A DNA stretch of 64,000 bases from Companilactobacillus keshanensis (GTDB taxonomy: Bacteria; Bacillota; Bacilli; Lactobacillales; Lactobacillaceae), in contig NZ_RHOS01000001.1 of the NCBI RefSeq assembly GCF_003946205.1, positions 124,001 to 188,000 on the forward strand, read 5' to 3'. Shown here one piece after another: positions 24,842 through 33,372 of the stretch. The stretch's first letter is position 1; each line of letters begins with the position of its first letter. Both the position numbers and the translations under genes were made by a program. The notes beneath the pieces were generated by a model. The model was given only the letters and a program-made list of their open reading frames with translations, was not told where the DNA came from and ran no database searches.

Positions 24842-25779
24842 TATTTTTCCTCCAATTTCGATACTTTATATTGTACATCAACATGAGTTCCCACTTTTAA
24901 TGGCTCAATTCGATTTAAACAAGTTACATGAAAAACACGTTCCTTATATTTAATTAAATAATTGATCGTGGAACCTTGAAAATCCATCTGTTCAATGCGG
25001 CCATCCCCATTAGAATCACTCTTTATAACGATGTCTTCTGGACGAATGTATTCTCCATTATCAAGTAAATTAGAATCCCCAATGAATTTTAAAACGAAGT
25101 GATTTTTAGGTGTCGAATACAATCCTTGACCTGTATCGATCTGTTGAATCTGTCCTTGATCCATTACCAAGATTTGATCTCCAATAGAAAATGCTTCCTG
25201 CTGGTCGTGAGTCACAAAAACCATCGTCATATTGAGTTCTTTTTGAATTTGACGTAATTCATGACGCATAGTCAAACGCAATTTTTCATCCAAATTAGAA
25301 AATGGTTCATCCAACAATAATAGTTTAGGCTCAACAATCAGACTGCGACCCAAAGCGATCCTTTGCTGCTGACCACCACTGAGATCCTGGATTTTAGTAT
25401 TAGAAAATTCATCCATTTGTAACAAATGAAGCATTTTTAAAGCCTTTTTTCGAGCATCATTACGACTTATTTTTTTAAACTTCAGCCCATACATCAGATT
25501 CTGCATCACATCCATATGGGGAAACAGACTATATGATTGAAAAACCGTCGTGATATCACGTTCTTCAGGATATAATTTTGTAATATTTTGGCCATCTAAG
25601 AAGACCGTACCTTCATCAACTGTTATAAACCCATTTAGACAAGACAGTAAGGTACTTTTCCCACAACCACTGGGACCTAAGACAACTAAAATCTTATTTT
25701 GATCAACACCAAATGATAATGAATGTAGAACGGTTTTATTTGAATACTTTTTAGTGAGATTTTTTACTTCTAAAAACAT
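24841..25779 (-). CDS. ABC transporter ATP-binding protein (PotA/FbpC type)
   Basis: 312 residues: Walker A GPSGCGKST, Q-loop FQSYSLFPH, signature LSGGQQQR, Walker B LLLDEPFSNLD, switch THDQQEA and a C-terminal TOBE-like regulatory part (IRPEDIVIKS). ATG 25779 is chosen, with AAAGGATTGGGG just upstream; it overlaps the permease end by 29 nt. It drives the permease encoded upstream. Ligand class (Fe3+, 2-aminoethylphosphonate, polyamine or thiamine-like) cannot be settled from the ATPase. Confidence 0.9.
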   Translation of the reverse strand: MFLEVKNLTKKYSNKTVLHSLSFGVDQNKILVVLGPSGCGKSTLLSCLNGFITVDEGTVFLDGQNITKLYPEERDITTVFQSYSLFPHMDVMQNLMYGLKFKKISRNDARKKALKMLHLLQMDEFSNTKIQDLSGGQQQRIALGRSLIVEPKLLLLDEPFSNLDEKLRLTMRHELRQIQKELNMTMVFVTHDQQEAFSIGDQILVMDQGQIQQIDTGQGLYSTPKNHFVLKFIGDSNLLDNGEYIRPEDIVIKSDSNGDGRIEQMDFQGSTINYLIKYKERVFHVTCLNRIEPLKVGTHVDVQYKVSKLEEK

Positions 25780-27400
25780 AGCCCCAATCCTTTCCACTTA
25801 GACTGATAAATCCAAAGACGATTCCAGACATTACTAAACAGATCAAAATGATCATGCAAGCAATAACTGCGGCCACTTGATATTCTCCTCGTTGAACAAC
25901 GTCAAACATTACCAAAGTCATCATATTTTGACCGGGATGAACTAAGAAAATGATCGATCCAATTGTAGTCATCGTACTGATAAATCCATTTAAAAACGTT
26001 ATCGCAAACCCTTGTTTAGTCATCGGGAAAAAAACATCTTTCCATTCATTGACTACCGTTCCGCCAAGATCGTGAACTGTTTTAAAATATGTTGGTTCAA
26101 TCTGACTAACAGATGCTTTAGCAGCCTTGGTGGCAAAGGCAACTTGCTTAAAAATGACATTAATAATAACGATGATCGAGGTACCAGTCATTATTAAAGG
26201 CGGTTTTGAGAAAGCATACAAGTACCCCAGACCAAAAAATGTTCCTGGCAAAATATAGGGAAACGTGCCAACCATTTCAATAAATTTCATAAAACGATCA
26301 TTACGAACCTTGCTGTAGTAAATAATCAAAAAACTGATCAGACTACCTACTAATCCAGCAATTAGACTGTACAAAATAGTTCTAGTAATAGTGTCATTGA
26401 GATATATCTGTGAATCAATGATCGGTTGTAAAGAGAATTGATAATTCCCCATAACTTTTACCGAAAAAGCATTCATAACGATCGACCCATATTGTAATAA
26501 TAAGGCTAAGTAGAAAATTACCGACAGTATCACTGATCCCACAAAGAAAAAGCCTTTCTTAGGCAATGGAAAAGCCTTCATATTACTAGAAAGACCATGA
26601 TGCTGCACACTCATTGCATGATCGTACTTTATATATAAGAAAAAACCGATCAATGCCGGAATTGCTAAAGTTAAGTTGATTAAAGCGGCCTTATGGATAT
26701 CTCCCATACTTATAACCGCAAAATATCCTTCACTGGCTAACATTTTAAAACTTCCACCAATGATAGTAGGTGTTTGAAAGTCGGCCAAACTTCGAATAAA
26801 ACTAATCAAGGCTACAACTATTAGTCCGGGTTTTAATAACGGTAAGATAATATCTTTAATCACCGCATCGGTCCTTGCACCCAGACTTCGAGCACTATTG
26901 ATCAGGCTAGGCTCTAGTTGCTTCAGTAATCCAATCAGCACCAAAGCATTCAGTGATGCAAAACTCAACGTTTGCATGAGGATTATTCCCTGTGGTCCGT
27001 AAGGTTCAATCGTCATTTGTAATAAATCATGCGTAATCATCCCTCGACGACCAAAGAGTGTTATATAGGCTAATGACGTTACAAATGGTGGTGAAACCAT
27101 TGTTATCAAAAGAAATACCCGAAGTAACCTTTGCCATTTTTTTGAAATAAAAGCAAAACAAAGTGTCACTGAAACTGCCAGAAAAACAGACAAAATCATT
27201 GTAATAATGGCAACAAATAGCGAATTTTGAGTCAACTTAATATTTTGCATAAAAAAACTATTAAATGTTTCGCCAGGCTCATGTAATGCTTGAACAAAGA
27301 TACTCAAATACGGATAAAAGATAAATAATAAAATACTAAGTGATATGACTATATACACAAACCAGTTAGTAATTTTGCTACCGAGATGATTTTTGCCCAT
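25751..27400 (-). CDS. ABC transporter permease, fused two-domain (COG1178, FbpB/PhnV type)
   Basis: 549 residues with about 12 TM segments in two repeats. Each half carries an EAA-type coupling motif: NSARSLGARTDAVIKDIILPLLKPG in the first and TYFKTVHDLGGTVVNEWKDVFFPM in the second. One chain replaces a homodimer or heterodimer. AAAGGAG is 7 nt before ATG. It is separated from the binding-protein gene by a strong hairpin and overlaps the ATPase. Confidence 0.9.
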   Translation of the reverse strand: MGKNHLGSKITNWFVYIVISLSILLFIFYPYLSIFVQALHEPGETFNSFFMQNIKLTQNSLFVAIITMILSVFLAVSVTLCFAFISKKWQRLLRVFLLITMVSPPFVTSLAYITLFGRRGMITHDLLQMTIEPYGPQGIILMQTLSFASLNALVLIGLLKQLEPSLINSARSLGARTDAVIKDIILPLLKPGLIVVALISFIRSLADFQTPTIIGGSFKMLASEGYFAVISMGDIHKAALINLTLAIPALIGFFLYIKYDHAMSVQHHGLSSNMKAFPLPKKGFFFVGSVILSVIFYLALLLQYGSIVMNAFSVKVMGNYQFSLQPIIDSQIYLNDTITRTILYSLIAGLVGSLISFLIIYYSKVRNDRFMKFIEMVGTFPYILPGTFFGLGYLYAFSKPPLIMTGTSIIVIINVIFKQVAFATKAAKASVSQIEPTYFKTVHDLGGTVVNEWKDVFFPMTKQGFAITFLNGFISTMTTIGSIIFLVHPGQNMMTLVMFDVVQRGEYQVAAVIACMIILICLVMSGIVFGFISLSGKDWGYVFRSKKSH

Positions 27401-27423
27401 ATTTTATCTCCTTTCACAATTTG

Positions 27424-27451
27424 AAAAAGCCGAGAGCAACTCTCGGCTTTT
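27424..27451 (-). terminator. Intercistronic hairpin after the binding-protein gene
   Basis: AAAAGCCGAGAG / CTCTCGGCTTTT, 12 perfect pairs with a 3-nt loop, between binding protein and permease. It probably lets the binding protein accumulate above the membrane components by partial termination or 3' end protection. Confidence 0.78.
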
Positions 27452-27459
27452 CGTATTAC

Positions 27460-28521
27460 CTATTTATCTCCTACCATATCTGACCATTTGTTTAAGATAG
27501 TAGTTCTATCTGAACCAAAGTTTGATAGGTTTTCTTTAATGAGATCTTTTTTATTTAATCCTAAATCAAGTCCCTTAATACCAGGCATGATAATTTGATC
27601 TGTATCTTTACCATCAAGTTTTGCTAATTCTTTCATATTCTTTGGTTCAAGCATGAAGTTGATGAAAGCTTCAGCAACCTTTTTACCAGGTGCATTCTTA
27701 AATACAGCAACACCTTCAGGAACCCAAGGAATACCATCTGATGGATAAATCACTTTAAGGTCATCTTTCTTTGCAGCATCAAAGGCCATCTTGTCAACTG
27801 GAATAACTCCGATTCCAAATTCACCTGAAGCAGTCTTTTCTTGTGGATCTTTACCACGTTTGCCGTAGAAAGTAACATTATCATTTACTTTATTCCAATA
27901 ATCCCAACCAGCTTTTTCACCTTTTTTATCAATGATTCCTTTAACAATAGCATACATTGTACCTGAAACTGATGGATCACTCATGATGATCTCGCCTTTA
28001 TATTCACTCTTAGCTAAGTCATCCCAAGTCTTTGGAATAGGTAGACCTTTTTCTTTTAGAACTTTTTTATTAACTACAAATCCACCAACAGTTAATCCTT
28101 TAGATAACCAATAACCGTCTTTATCACGATACTTGGTACTGATCTTGTCGATAGATTTTGATTGATACTTTTCAAGCTGATGATCTGTCTTAGCTTGCAT
28201 GAAAGCATCTAGCCCACCACCAAACCAAAGATCAGCCATTGGCTTACTCTTATCAGCTTTCATTCTGGCCAATACTTCACCACTAGACATTGATAAAACT
28301 TTAACTTTAGCCCCAGTTTGCTTGCTAAATTTATCAAATAGCGGTTGATACGCGTCAGATGTTGCTACGACATTCATCGTTTGACCCTTAAACTTTTGTG
28401 TTGTTTTGGTATCAGACGATTTATTACTTGAACTCTTTGAAGAATTGTTCCCACATGCAGTTACAAAGACCAATCCCAAAAGAAATACAAATAAAATTCC
28501 CAGACGTTTAATCGCTTTCAT
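27460..28521 (-). CDS. ABC transporter substrate-binding lipoprotein (COG1840 type)
   Basis: 353 residues from ATG 28521, preceded by AAGGGGAG. Lipobox VTAC near residue 23, Ser/Lys-rich linker, then an AfuA/FbpA-like binding fold (FKGQTMNVVATSDAYQPLFDKFSKQTGAKVKVL is its first strand-helix, cut short here; LWFGGGLDAFM and GVIPVDKMAF follow). The longer open frame has no ribosome site. No tyrosine pair typical of ferric-ion proteins is obvious, so 2-aminoethylphosphonate-like or another small anion is possible. First gene of the operon with permease, ATPase and glycosyltransferase. Confidence 0.87.
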   Translation of the reverse strand: MKAIKRLGILFVFLLGLVFVTACGNNSSKSSSNKSSDTKTTQKFKGQTMNVVATSDAYQPLFDKFSKQTGAKVKVLSMSSGEVLARMKADKSKPMADLWFGGGLDAFMQAKTDHQLEKYQSKSIDKISTKYRDKDGYWLSKGLTVGGFVVNKKVLKEKGLPIPKTWDDLAKSEYKGEIIMSDPSVSGTMYAIVKGIIDKKGEKAGWDYWNKVNDNVTFYGKRGKDPQEKTASGEFGIGVIPVDKMAFDAAKKDDLKVIYPSDGIPWVPEGVAVFKNAPGKKVAEAFINFMLEPKNMKELAKLDGKDTDQIIMPGIKGLDLGLNKKDLIKENLSNFGSDRTTILNKWSDMVGDK

Positions 28522-28615
28522 TCCTATAACACTCCCCTTTTTTATAAGAAATACATTTAAATTATAACCAATATTTTTATAAACCACAATGAAGTGTTAA
28601 TGATTTCACATATTG

Positions 28616-29926
28616 CTAAGCTAAAGCAGGTTCATTCTTTGGTGAATCCGTTACCGTGACTTTGTGTTCTGATGCATTGACCAAAGTTGCGGCTACCATT
28701 GAACTAGTAACATTAGTAGTTGTTCTAGCCATATCTGCAAAGGCGTCGATTCCGGCAAAGATACTTACTAATTCCACGGGTAATCCCAGTGTGACAAACA
28801 TTGCCGTTGCAAGCATGATTCCACCACCTGGGACCCCAGCTGTTCCAAACGACACTACTGGACAAAGCAAAACTATTACAGCAATTTGAAGAAATGAAAC
28901 ATTCATCCCCAGTGAGTTCATAGCATAAATAGACAGTAATGGCGGCCAGATCCCAGCACAGCCCGACATTCCTACTGTGGTTCCCAATGGACCAACAAAA
29001 TTAGCTATATTTTCAGAGACACCTTCTTTTTTAGTTAAACATTCAACATACAAAGGCAGTGTTCCTGATGAACTTCTGGATGAAAAAGCCATCAATTGTG
29101 CAGGTATGATATTTTTAAAATATTGAATCGGTGATCTCTTAGCAACAAATTTTAATAACAAGCTATCCGTTACATACATATGGAAGAAACAACCAACAAA
29201 TGCTAGGACGATAATTGTCACTAAAGGCATCAATGCTTTGGCGTCACTAGTTCCAATTGTATCTGCCATCAAAAAGATAATTGAATATGGTAAAAATTTG
29301 ATAATTACACGAATAATTTGATAGACGATATCATGACAATCATCGATAAATGATTTAAAAGTCTTCATCGTATCTGGACGTTTGCTTGATAAAGCAACTA
29401 CGGCTATTCCGACAATGATAGAGAAGAAAACGATCGGAATAACTTTTCCTTCAGCCATAGAAGTAAATAGATTGTCAGAGAAAAAATCCGTTATAACTTC
29501 AGTAAATTTAGGGATCTTTTCTACCTTAAATCCATTGACGACACTCAAATGACTGCCTTTACCAATTCCTGATCCGACAGCTAATGCTGCACCAACAATT
29601 GCGGCTAGTAAAGTTTGAAACAATAACCAAAATAATGATTTCGATCCAATCTTTTTCAATTGTTTCAAAGATTGCATCGAATAAATACTTTTAATCAGTG
29701 AAACCATCAATAATGGAATAACCATCATTGAAATGACTCTTGTATAAATAGTTCCCAAAACGGCAACATAGGATGTGTATCCTTTAAAGATAATCCCTAT
29801 GAAAATACCAACTATCAGAGCCACAACCGAAGTAAACGTAAAATTAGTTTTCCGGTTCAATACATAAATAAAGTAACAGGCAATTAAAGAAACAAATAAA
29901 GTACCCAGATTCATTGTTATATTCAT
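28616..29926 (-). CDS. tcyP: DAACS-family symporter, TcyP-like (L-cystine uptake)
   Basis: 436 residues from ATG 29926, chosen because GAGGG lies 5 nt upstream; a TTG start 51 nt earlier has none. About 8 TM segments plus two re-entrant loops. SSRSSSGTLPL is the DAACS serine-rich loop, and LGTTVGMSGCAGIWPPLL resembles the cystine-carrier branch (GxTxGxxGCAG) rather than the glutamate branch NMDG motif. Expected to import L-cystine with a cation. An 8-codon upstream frame (29964-29990) has the strongest ribosome site of the leader. Two other cysteine-related genes are in the window. Confidence 0.8.
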   Translation of the reverse strand: MNITMNLGTLFVSLIACYFIYVLNRKTNFTFTSVVALIVGIFIGIIFKGYTSYVAVLGTIYTRVISMMVIPLLMVSLIKSIYSMQSLKQLKKIGSKSLFWLLFQTLLAAIVGAALAVGSGIGKGSHLSVVNGFKVEKIPKFTEVITDFFSDNLFTSMAEGKVIPIVFFSIIVGIAVVALSSKRPDTMKTFKSFIDDCHDIVYQIIRVIIKFLPYSIIFLMADTIGTSDAKALMPLVTIIVLAFVGCFFHMYVTDSLLLKFVAKRSPIQYFKNIIPAQLMAFSSRSSSGTLPLYVECLTKKEGVSENIANFVGPLGTTVGMSGCAGIWPPLLSIYAMNSLGMNVSFLQIAVIVLLCPVVSFGTAGVPGGGIMLATAMFVTLGLPVELVSIFAGIDAFADMARTTTNVTSSMVAATLVNASEHKVTVTDSPKNEPALA

Positions 29927-29963
29927 CAAATCCCTCTTTTTGATAAATTTCTTTACTGTTCTT

Positions 29964-29990
29964 TTAGATTTGCTCAATAATTAAAGTCAT
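29964..29990 (-). CDS. Possible 8-codon upstream reading frame of tcyP
   Basis: ATG at 29990 with AAAGGAG 6 nt upstream encodes MTLIIEQI and stops 37 nt before the tcyP ATG, in another frame. The ribosome site is stronger than that of tcyP. It could modulate tcyP translation, or mark an abandoned start. It contains no Cys codon. Confidence 0.35.
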   Translation of the reverse strand: MTLIIEQI

Positions 29991-30046
29991 TTCCATCTCC
30001 TTTATTGAGTTTTTTAATTATTGAAGCATAGAACACAATTAGGATA

Positions 30047-30077
30047 ACAAAAAAAGGAGCCGCCGAAAGCGTTTCCT
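30047..30077 (-). terminator. Terminator downstream of rlmH
   Basis: Minus strand AAGGA-aa-CGC-loop-GCG-gc-TCCTT followed by seven T, between rlmH and tcyP. The plus strand of this stem also resembles a cre site (one mismatch), so a double role cannot be excluded. Confidence 0.55.
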
Positions 30078-30233
30078 TGTATGTTAATTCACTAGTCTAA
30101 TTTTTTTGATATTAATCTAATATTTTTGTTAATCAGTTTGGGAATTCTGTACTAATAGTTTATGAACAACTTTGACAGAAAATAAATTTTGACCCGTGAT
30201 CAAATATTCTCAAACATATGGACAATTTTATTC

Positions 30234-30713
30234 TTACTTATGGTAGGTACGATGATTAATTATCATAAACGAACGATAGATTTGTTCGGTCATAACTAAA
30301 CGCATCAATTGATGTGGCAAAGTGAATTTTCCAAAACAAATACTGTAATTAGCCCGTTTGGTAACTTCTGGACTAACACCAAGTGATCCACCGATAACGA
30401 ACGTAATGTCGCTGGTTCCATATGTGGATAAGTCATCGATTTTTTTAGCTAGTTCTTCAGAGGTTAATTCTTTACCGCGAAGGTCTAACAAGATCACATA
30501 TTCCTTATCCTTGACCTTGGATAATATCCTTTCACCTTCCACTTCTTTAACGTGTGCATCTTCTGCCTCGCTTAAATTCTCAGGAGCTTTTTCATCTGGA
30601 CATTCGACCATCTGAAACTTACAAAAGGCCCCTAAACGCTTAGCATACTCGGCAATACCGGACTTTAAATATTTCTCCTTTAATTTCCCTACTGTAACTA
30701 ATTTAATATTCAT
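30234..30713 (-). CDS. rlmH: 23S rRNA (pseudouridine1915-N3)-methyltransferase RlmH
   Basis: 159 residues, the exact family length, from ATG 30713 with GAGGAG upstream. SPOUT-family marks: [42 protein letters not shown] and the C-terminal knot [28 protein letters not shown]-type segment ending in YHK. It methylates position 1915 in helix 69 of the large subunit. Its usual place next to htrA and the wal operon near the origin is kept. A DnaA box lies inside the gene and another over the -35 region of its promoter. Confidence 0.97.
   Translation of the reverse strand: MNIKLVTVGKLKEKYLKSGIAEYAKRLGAFCKFQMVECPDEKAPENLSEAEDAHVKEVEGERILSKVKDKEYVILLDLRGKELTSEELAKKIDDLSTYGTSDITFVIGGSLGVSPEVTKRANYSICFGKFTLPHQLMRLVMTEQIYRSFMIINHRTYHK
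30423..30431 (-). promoter_or_regulatory. DnaA box within rlmH
   Basis: TGTGGATAA on the plus strand, a perfect consensus DnaA box (TTATCCACA) on the minus strand, inside rlmH and 360 nt from the intergenic cluster. Confidence 0.55.
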
Positions 30714-31050
30714 TAATAATCTCCTCGTAAATATAATAAGCAAAAATGGCTCCTTTGCCAAATGGTAAAAATCGAATTATATTTCTTTTGACTTTATCCA
30801 CATTTAATAAATAGTTTGTGTACCCCTGTGTAACACTAATTGATCCTTATACATCAAGGTTTTGTGGCTAATTGATGTCAAGTTATTAGCACTTATCAAC
30901 AAGTTGGCTGTTATTTGTGGATAACTTTTAGACAACGTAAATATGAATAATTCTTTAGTTTTACACAAGTTTTCCACATATGTGGAAAATTAATTTTTAT
31001 TCATCTATTAAAAAGGCGAAAAAAAACTGTCATTTATTGATAAATGTTCA
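30714..31050. promoter_or_regulatory. rlmH-htrA intergenic region with a DnaA-box cluster
   Basis: Five 9-mers resemble DnaA boxes: TTATCCACA at 30794 (+), TTATCAACA at 30893 (+), TTATCCACA at 30916 (-), and TTTTCCACA at 30970 (+) and 30981 (-), the last two forming a 20-bp palindrome. The rlmH promoter -10 TATAAT is at 30776-30781 (minus), so the first box covers its -35 position. The rest is AT-rich with no open frame. dnaA and dnaN are not in the window, so this is not shown to be the origin. Confidence 0.6.
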
Positions 31051-31090
31051 AAAAAAGACGTGAAACTATTTAAATAATAGTCACACGTCT
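31051..31090 (-). terminator. htrA terminator
   Basis: AGACGTGaaACTATT / AATAGTcaCACGTCT hairpin with a TTTTTT tail on the minus strand, 5 nt after the htrA stop. Confidence 0.8.
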
Positions 31091-31094
31091 CATT

Positions 31095-32447
31095 TTACTC
31101 AGAAGTTTTTTTAGTTAAATGAACCTTAGAGGTCTTCAACTTACCGTTATGGTAATATTGAACGCTAACTGTTTCGCCAATTGAATGCGAATACAAAGCG
31201 CTGTGAAGATCAGCAACCGAACTTACCTTCTTATTACCGAGTTTCACGATAACATCATTCTTAGATAATCCGGCCTTCTTAGCAACTGATCCTGCAGTTG
31301 TACTGTAAACAACTACACCTTTAGTTATTTTACTTGGTAGCTTCAAACTTGATTGCGAATTATCAGTTATTTGATCCAAATCGACTACCTTAACACCTAA
31401 TGATGGTCGTTCGACTTTACCACTTTTAACTAATTGGTTAATGATCTTGACTACTTCGTTACTTGGAATGGCAAATCCAATACCTTCAACTGAGGTTCCG
31501 TCGGTACTTGAAGCTAGTTTCATTGAATTGATACCAATGATTTGTCCAGCGGAGTTGACCAATGGGCCACCAGAATTACCTGGATTAATGGCAGCATCTG
31601 TTTGAATAACAGTTGCTTCACCATTAGCTTGACCCGTATTTTGATCTTGTGTCTCAATAGTTCTATTTGTAGCTGAGATAATACCTTGTGTTACTGTCGT
31701 AGCATACTGGCTGCCTAATGGGGAACCAATTGCGATCACAGGATCACCAGGTGAGATATTATCCGAATTACCAAAGTTTGATGTTGCGGGTACTTTGTCA
31801 CCAGAAATTTCCAAGACGGCTAAATCGGTTGTAGAATCTGTACCGACTAATTTAGCTGACAACTTAGTTCCATCAGCTAGGATAACTTCAAGCGAGTCAG
31901 AACCGGAAACAACGTGATTATTAGTTACGATATAACCTTTACCATTTTGTTTGGCATAGATCACACCTGAGCCTTCACTATATTCCTGCAAATTAGAATT
32001 GGAACTATTTGAATTACTGTCAGAATTCGAATCGTTAGAATCAGTTGATCCTGATGAATTTGAATTACTGTCGCTAGAATTCGAATCAGAGTTACTATCG
32101 CCAAACATATCACCAAAAATAGATGATAAATCACCATCACTAGTTTGCTTTTGTTTTTGCAGGTTAACAACAGAAACAACAGAGTTACTTACTTTCTTAT
32201 AAGCACCAGACATGGTGCTGGCTGTATTTGCTTTACTGTCACTGACTTGGGTCGTTCCTGGAGAACCATCAGATGCCGTATCAGCGACTCTATTTCCAAA
32301 GTAAGAAAATCCAGCGAAAGCTATCCCAACACCTAACATGGCCGAAATAAAGGCTACCACAGCCATTTTTAACATTGAGTGATTGTTAGAGCCTCGTTTC
32401 TTTTCTTCTACTCTCGAATCAGTTTTATGGTTATTATCCATAGACAT
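31095..32447 (-). CDS. htrA: HtrA/DegP-type membrane-anchored serine protease
   Basis: 450 residues. One TM helix (about 26-48) anchors the protein with the protease outside. The catalytic triad is H178 (TNNHVV), D208 (TTDLAVLE) and S292 (GNSGGP). One PDZ domain follows (GVVVYSTTAGSVAKKAGLSKNDVIVKLG region, 355 onwards). Residues about 115-155 are an unusually long Ser/Asp/Asn-only linker between the anchor and the protease. It degrades misfolded exported proteins. ATG 32447 lies just after GGGAGG; ATG 32441 is an alternative with better spacing. It has its own terminator and is separated from yycJ by another. Confidence 0.95.
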   Translation of the reverse strand: MSMDNNHKTDSRVEEKKRGSNNHSMLKMAVVAFISAMLGVGIAFAGFSYFGNRVADTASDGSPGTTQVSDSKANTASTMSGAYKKVSNSVVSVVNLQKQKQTSDGDLSSIFGDMFGDSNSDSNSSDSNSNSSGSTDSNDSNSDSNSNSSNSNLQEYSEGSGVIYAKQNGKGYIVTNNHVVSGSDSLEVILADGTKLSAKLVGTDSTTDLAVLEISGDKVPATSNFGNSDNISPGDPVIAIGSPLGSQYATTVTQGIISATNRTIETQDQNTGQANGEATVIQTDAAINPGNSGGPLVNSAGQIIGINSMKLASSTDGTSVEGIGFAIPSNEVVKIINQLVKSGKVERPSLGVKVVDLDQITDNSQSSLKLPSKITKGVVVYSTTAGSVAKKAGLSKNDVIVKLGNKKVSSVADLHSALYSHSIGETVSVQYYHNGKLKTSKVHLTKKTSE

Positions 32448-32524
32448 TTACCTCCCCAATACTCGATACCCTTAATATAACCTTAAATTTTGAACAAATT
32501 ATGAACTAGATTAGATATTTTTTC

Positions 32525-32562
32525 AAAAAAAGTGCGAAATCGATTAAATTTCACACTTTTTT
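32525..32562 (-). terminator. Terminator after the wal operon (yycJ)
   Basis: AAAAAAGTGCGAAAT / ATTTCACACTTTTTT, one mismatch, with T-rich ends. It separates yycJ from htrA. Confidence 0.78.
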
Positions 32563-32571
32563 ACTATTTTA

Positions 32572-33372
32572 TTACAAAGTTATCAATGGATCAGCGATTG
32601 CTGGATCAGTGTCATGGATCGAGAAGTCGTGTTCAACTCCAAAATCATGATCTTCCAAGATATCAGCCACTGCTGTATGGGCAACTTTTTTTGTATTATT
32701 TTCGTGACTCAAATGGCCAAGATAAATTTGCTTTGTATTATTACCGATAATATCCATCAAAGTATGGGCACCGTCGTCATTAGACAAATGACCCTTTTCA
32801 CTTAAAATACGTTGCTTCAAAGGCCATGGGTACATTCCATTGCGCAACATCTCGACATCATGATTACATTCCAATAAATATCCATCGGCATTTTCGATCG
32901 TCTTTTGAACACGTTCAGAAACATAGCCAGTATCGGTCAAAATAACAAACTCTTTACCATTATGATAGAACTTATAAAATTGTGGATCAGCTGCATCATG
33001 CGACACTGCAAAACTTTCAACATCTAAATCATCTAATGTCATTACTTTATTATGCTCAAAAAGATTGATCTTTTCTTCCGGGACCTTGCCGATCTTAGGC
33101 ATCATAGCATCCCAAGTCTTTTTGTTAGCATATACATTTAAATCATAGCGTCGAGCAAGTACCCCGACACCTTTTATATGATCAGAATGTTCGTGCGTTA
33201 CAAACAAAGAATCAATCGTATTAATATCTTTACCAACACTTTCTAATGACTCTTTGATTTTTTTGCCGGACATTCCTGCATCAACCAAAATATGGTGCTT
33301 AGGAGTTTCGATATAGGTAACATTGCCTGAACTACTGCTGGCCAAAACACTTATTTTTAAATCATCACTCAC
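32572..33372 (-). CDS. yycJ: WalJ/YycJ metallo-beta-lactamase-fold protein
   Basis: 266 residues. Metal-binding motif THEHSDH (HxHxDH) near residue 62, further ligands in SHDAADP, LTDTGY and LGHLSHENN. YycJ proteins are 5'-exonuclease-like enzymes linked to the WalRK system and DNA-repair or division coordination. The start is GTG 33372 with AGGAGA upstream, overlapping yycI by 8 nt. Last gene of the wal operon. Confidence 0.94.
   Translation of the reverse strand: MSDDLKISVLASSSSGNVTYIETPKHHILVDAGMSGKKIKESLESVGKDINTIDSLFVTHEHSDHIKGVGVLARRYDLNVYANKKTWDAMMPKIGKVPEEKINLFEHNKVMTLDDLDVESFAVSHDAADPQFYKFYHNGKEFVILTDTGYVSERVQKTIENADGYLLECNHDVEMLRNGMYPWPLKQRILSEKGHLSNDDGAHTLMDIIGNNTKQIYLGHLSHENNTKKVAHTAVADILEDHDFGVEHDFSIHDTDPAIADPLITL

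Noticed and set aside
30064-30077. cre site upstream of tcyP
   Set aside because: It has one mismatch and lies inside a hairpin followed by seven T on the minus strand, so a terminator is the simpler reading.
30714-31050. Replication origin
   Set aside because: dnaA and dnaN are not in the window and no unwinding element with AT-rich 13-mers could be defined; only a DnaA-box cluster is supported.
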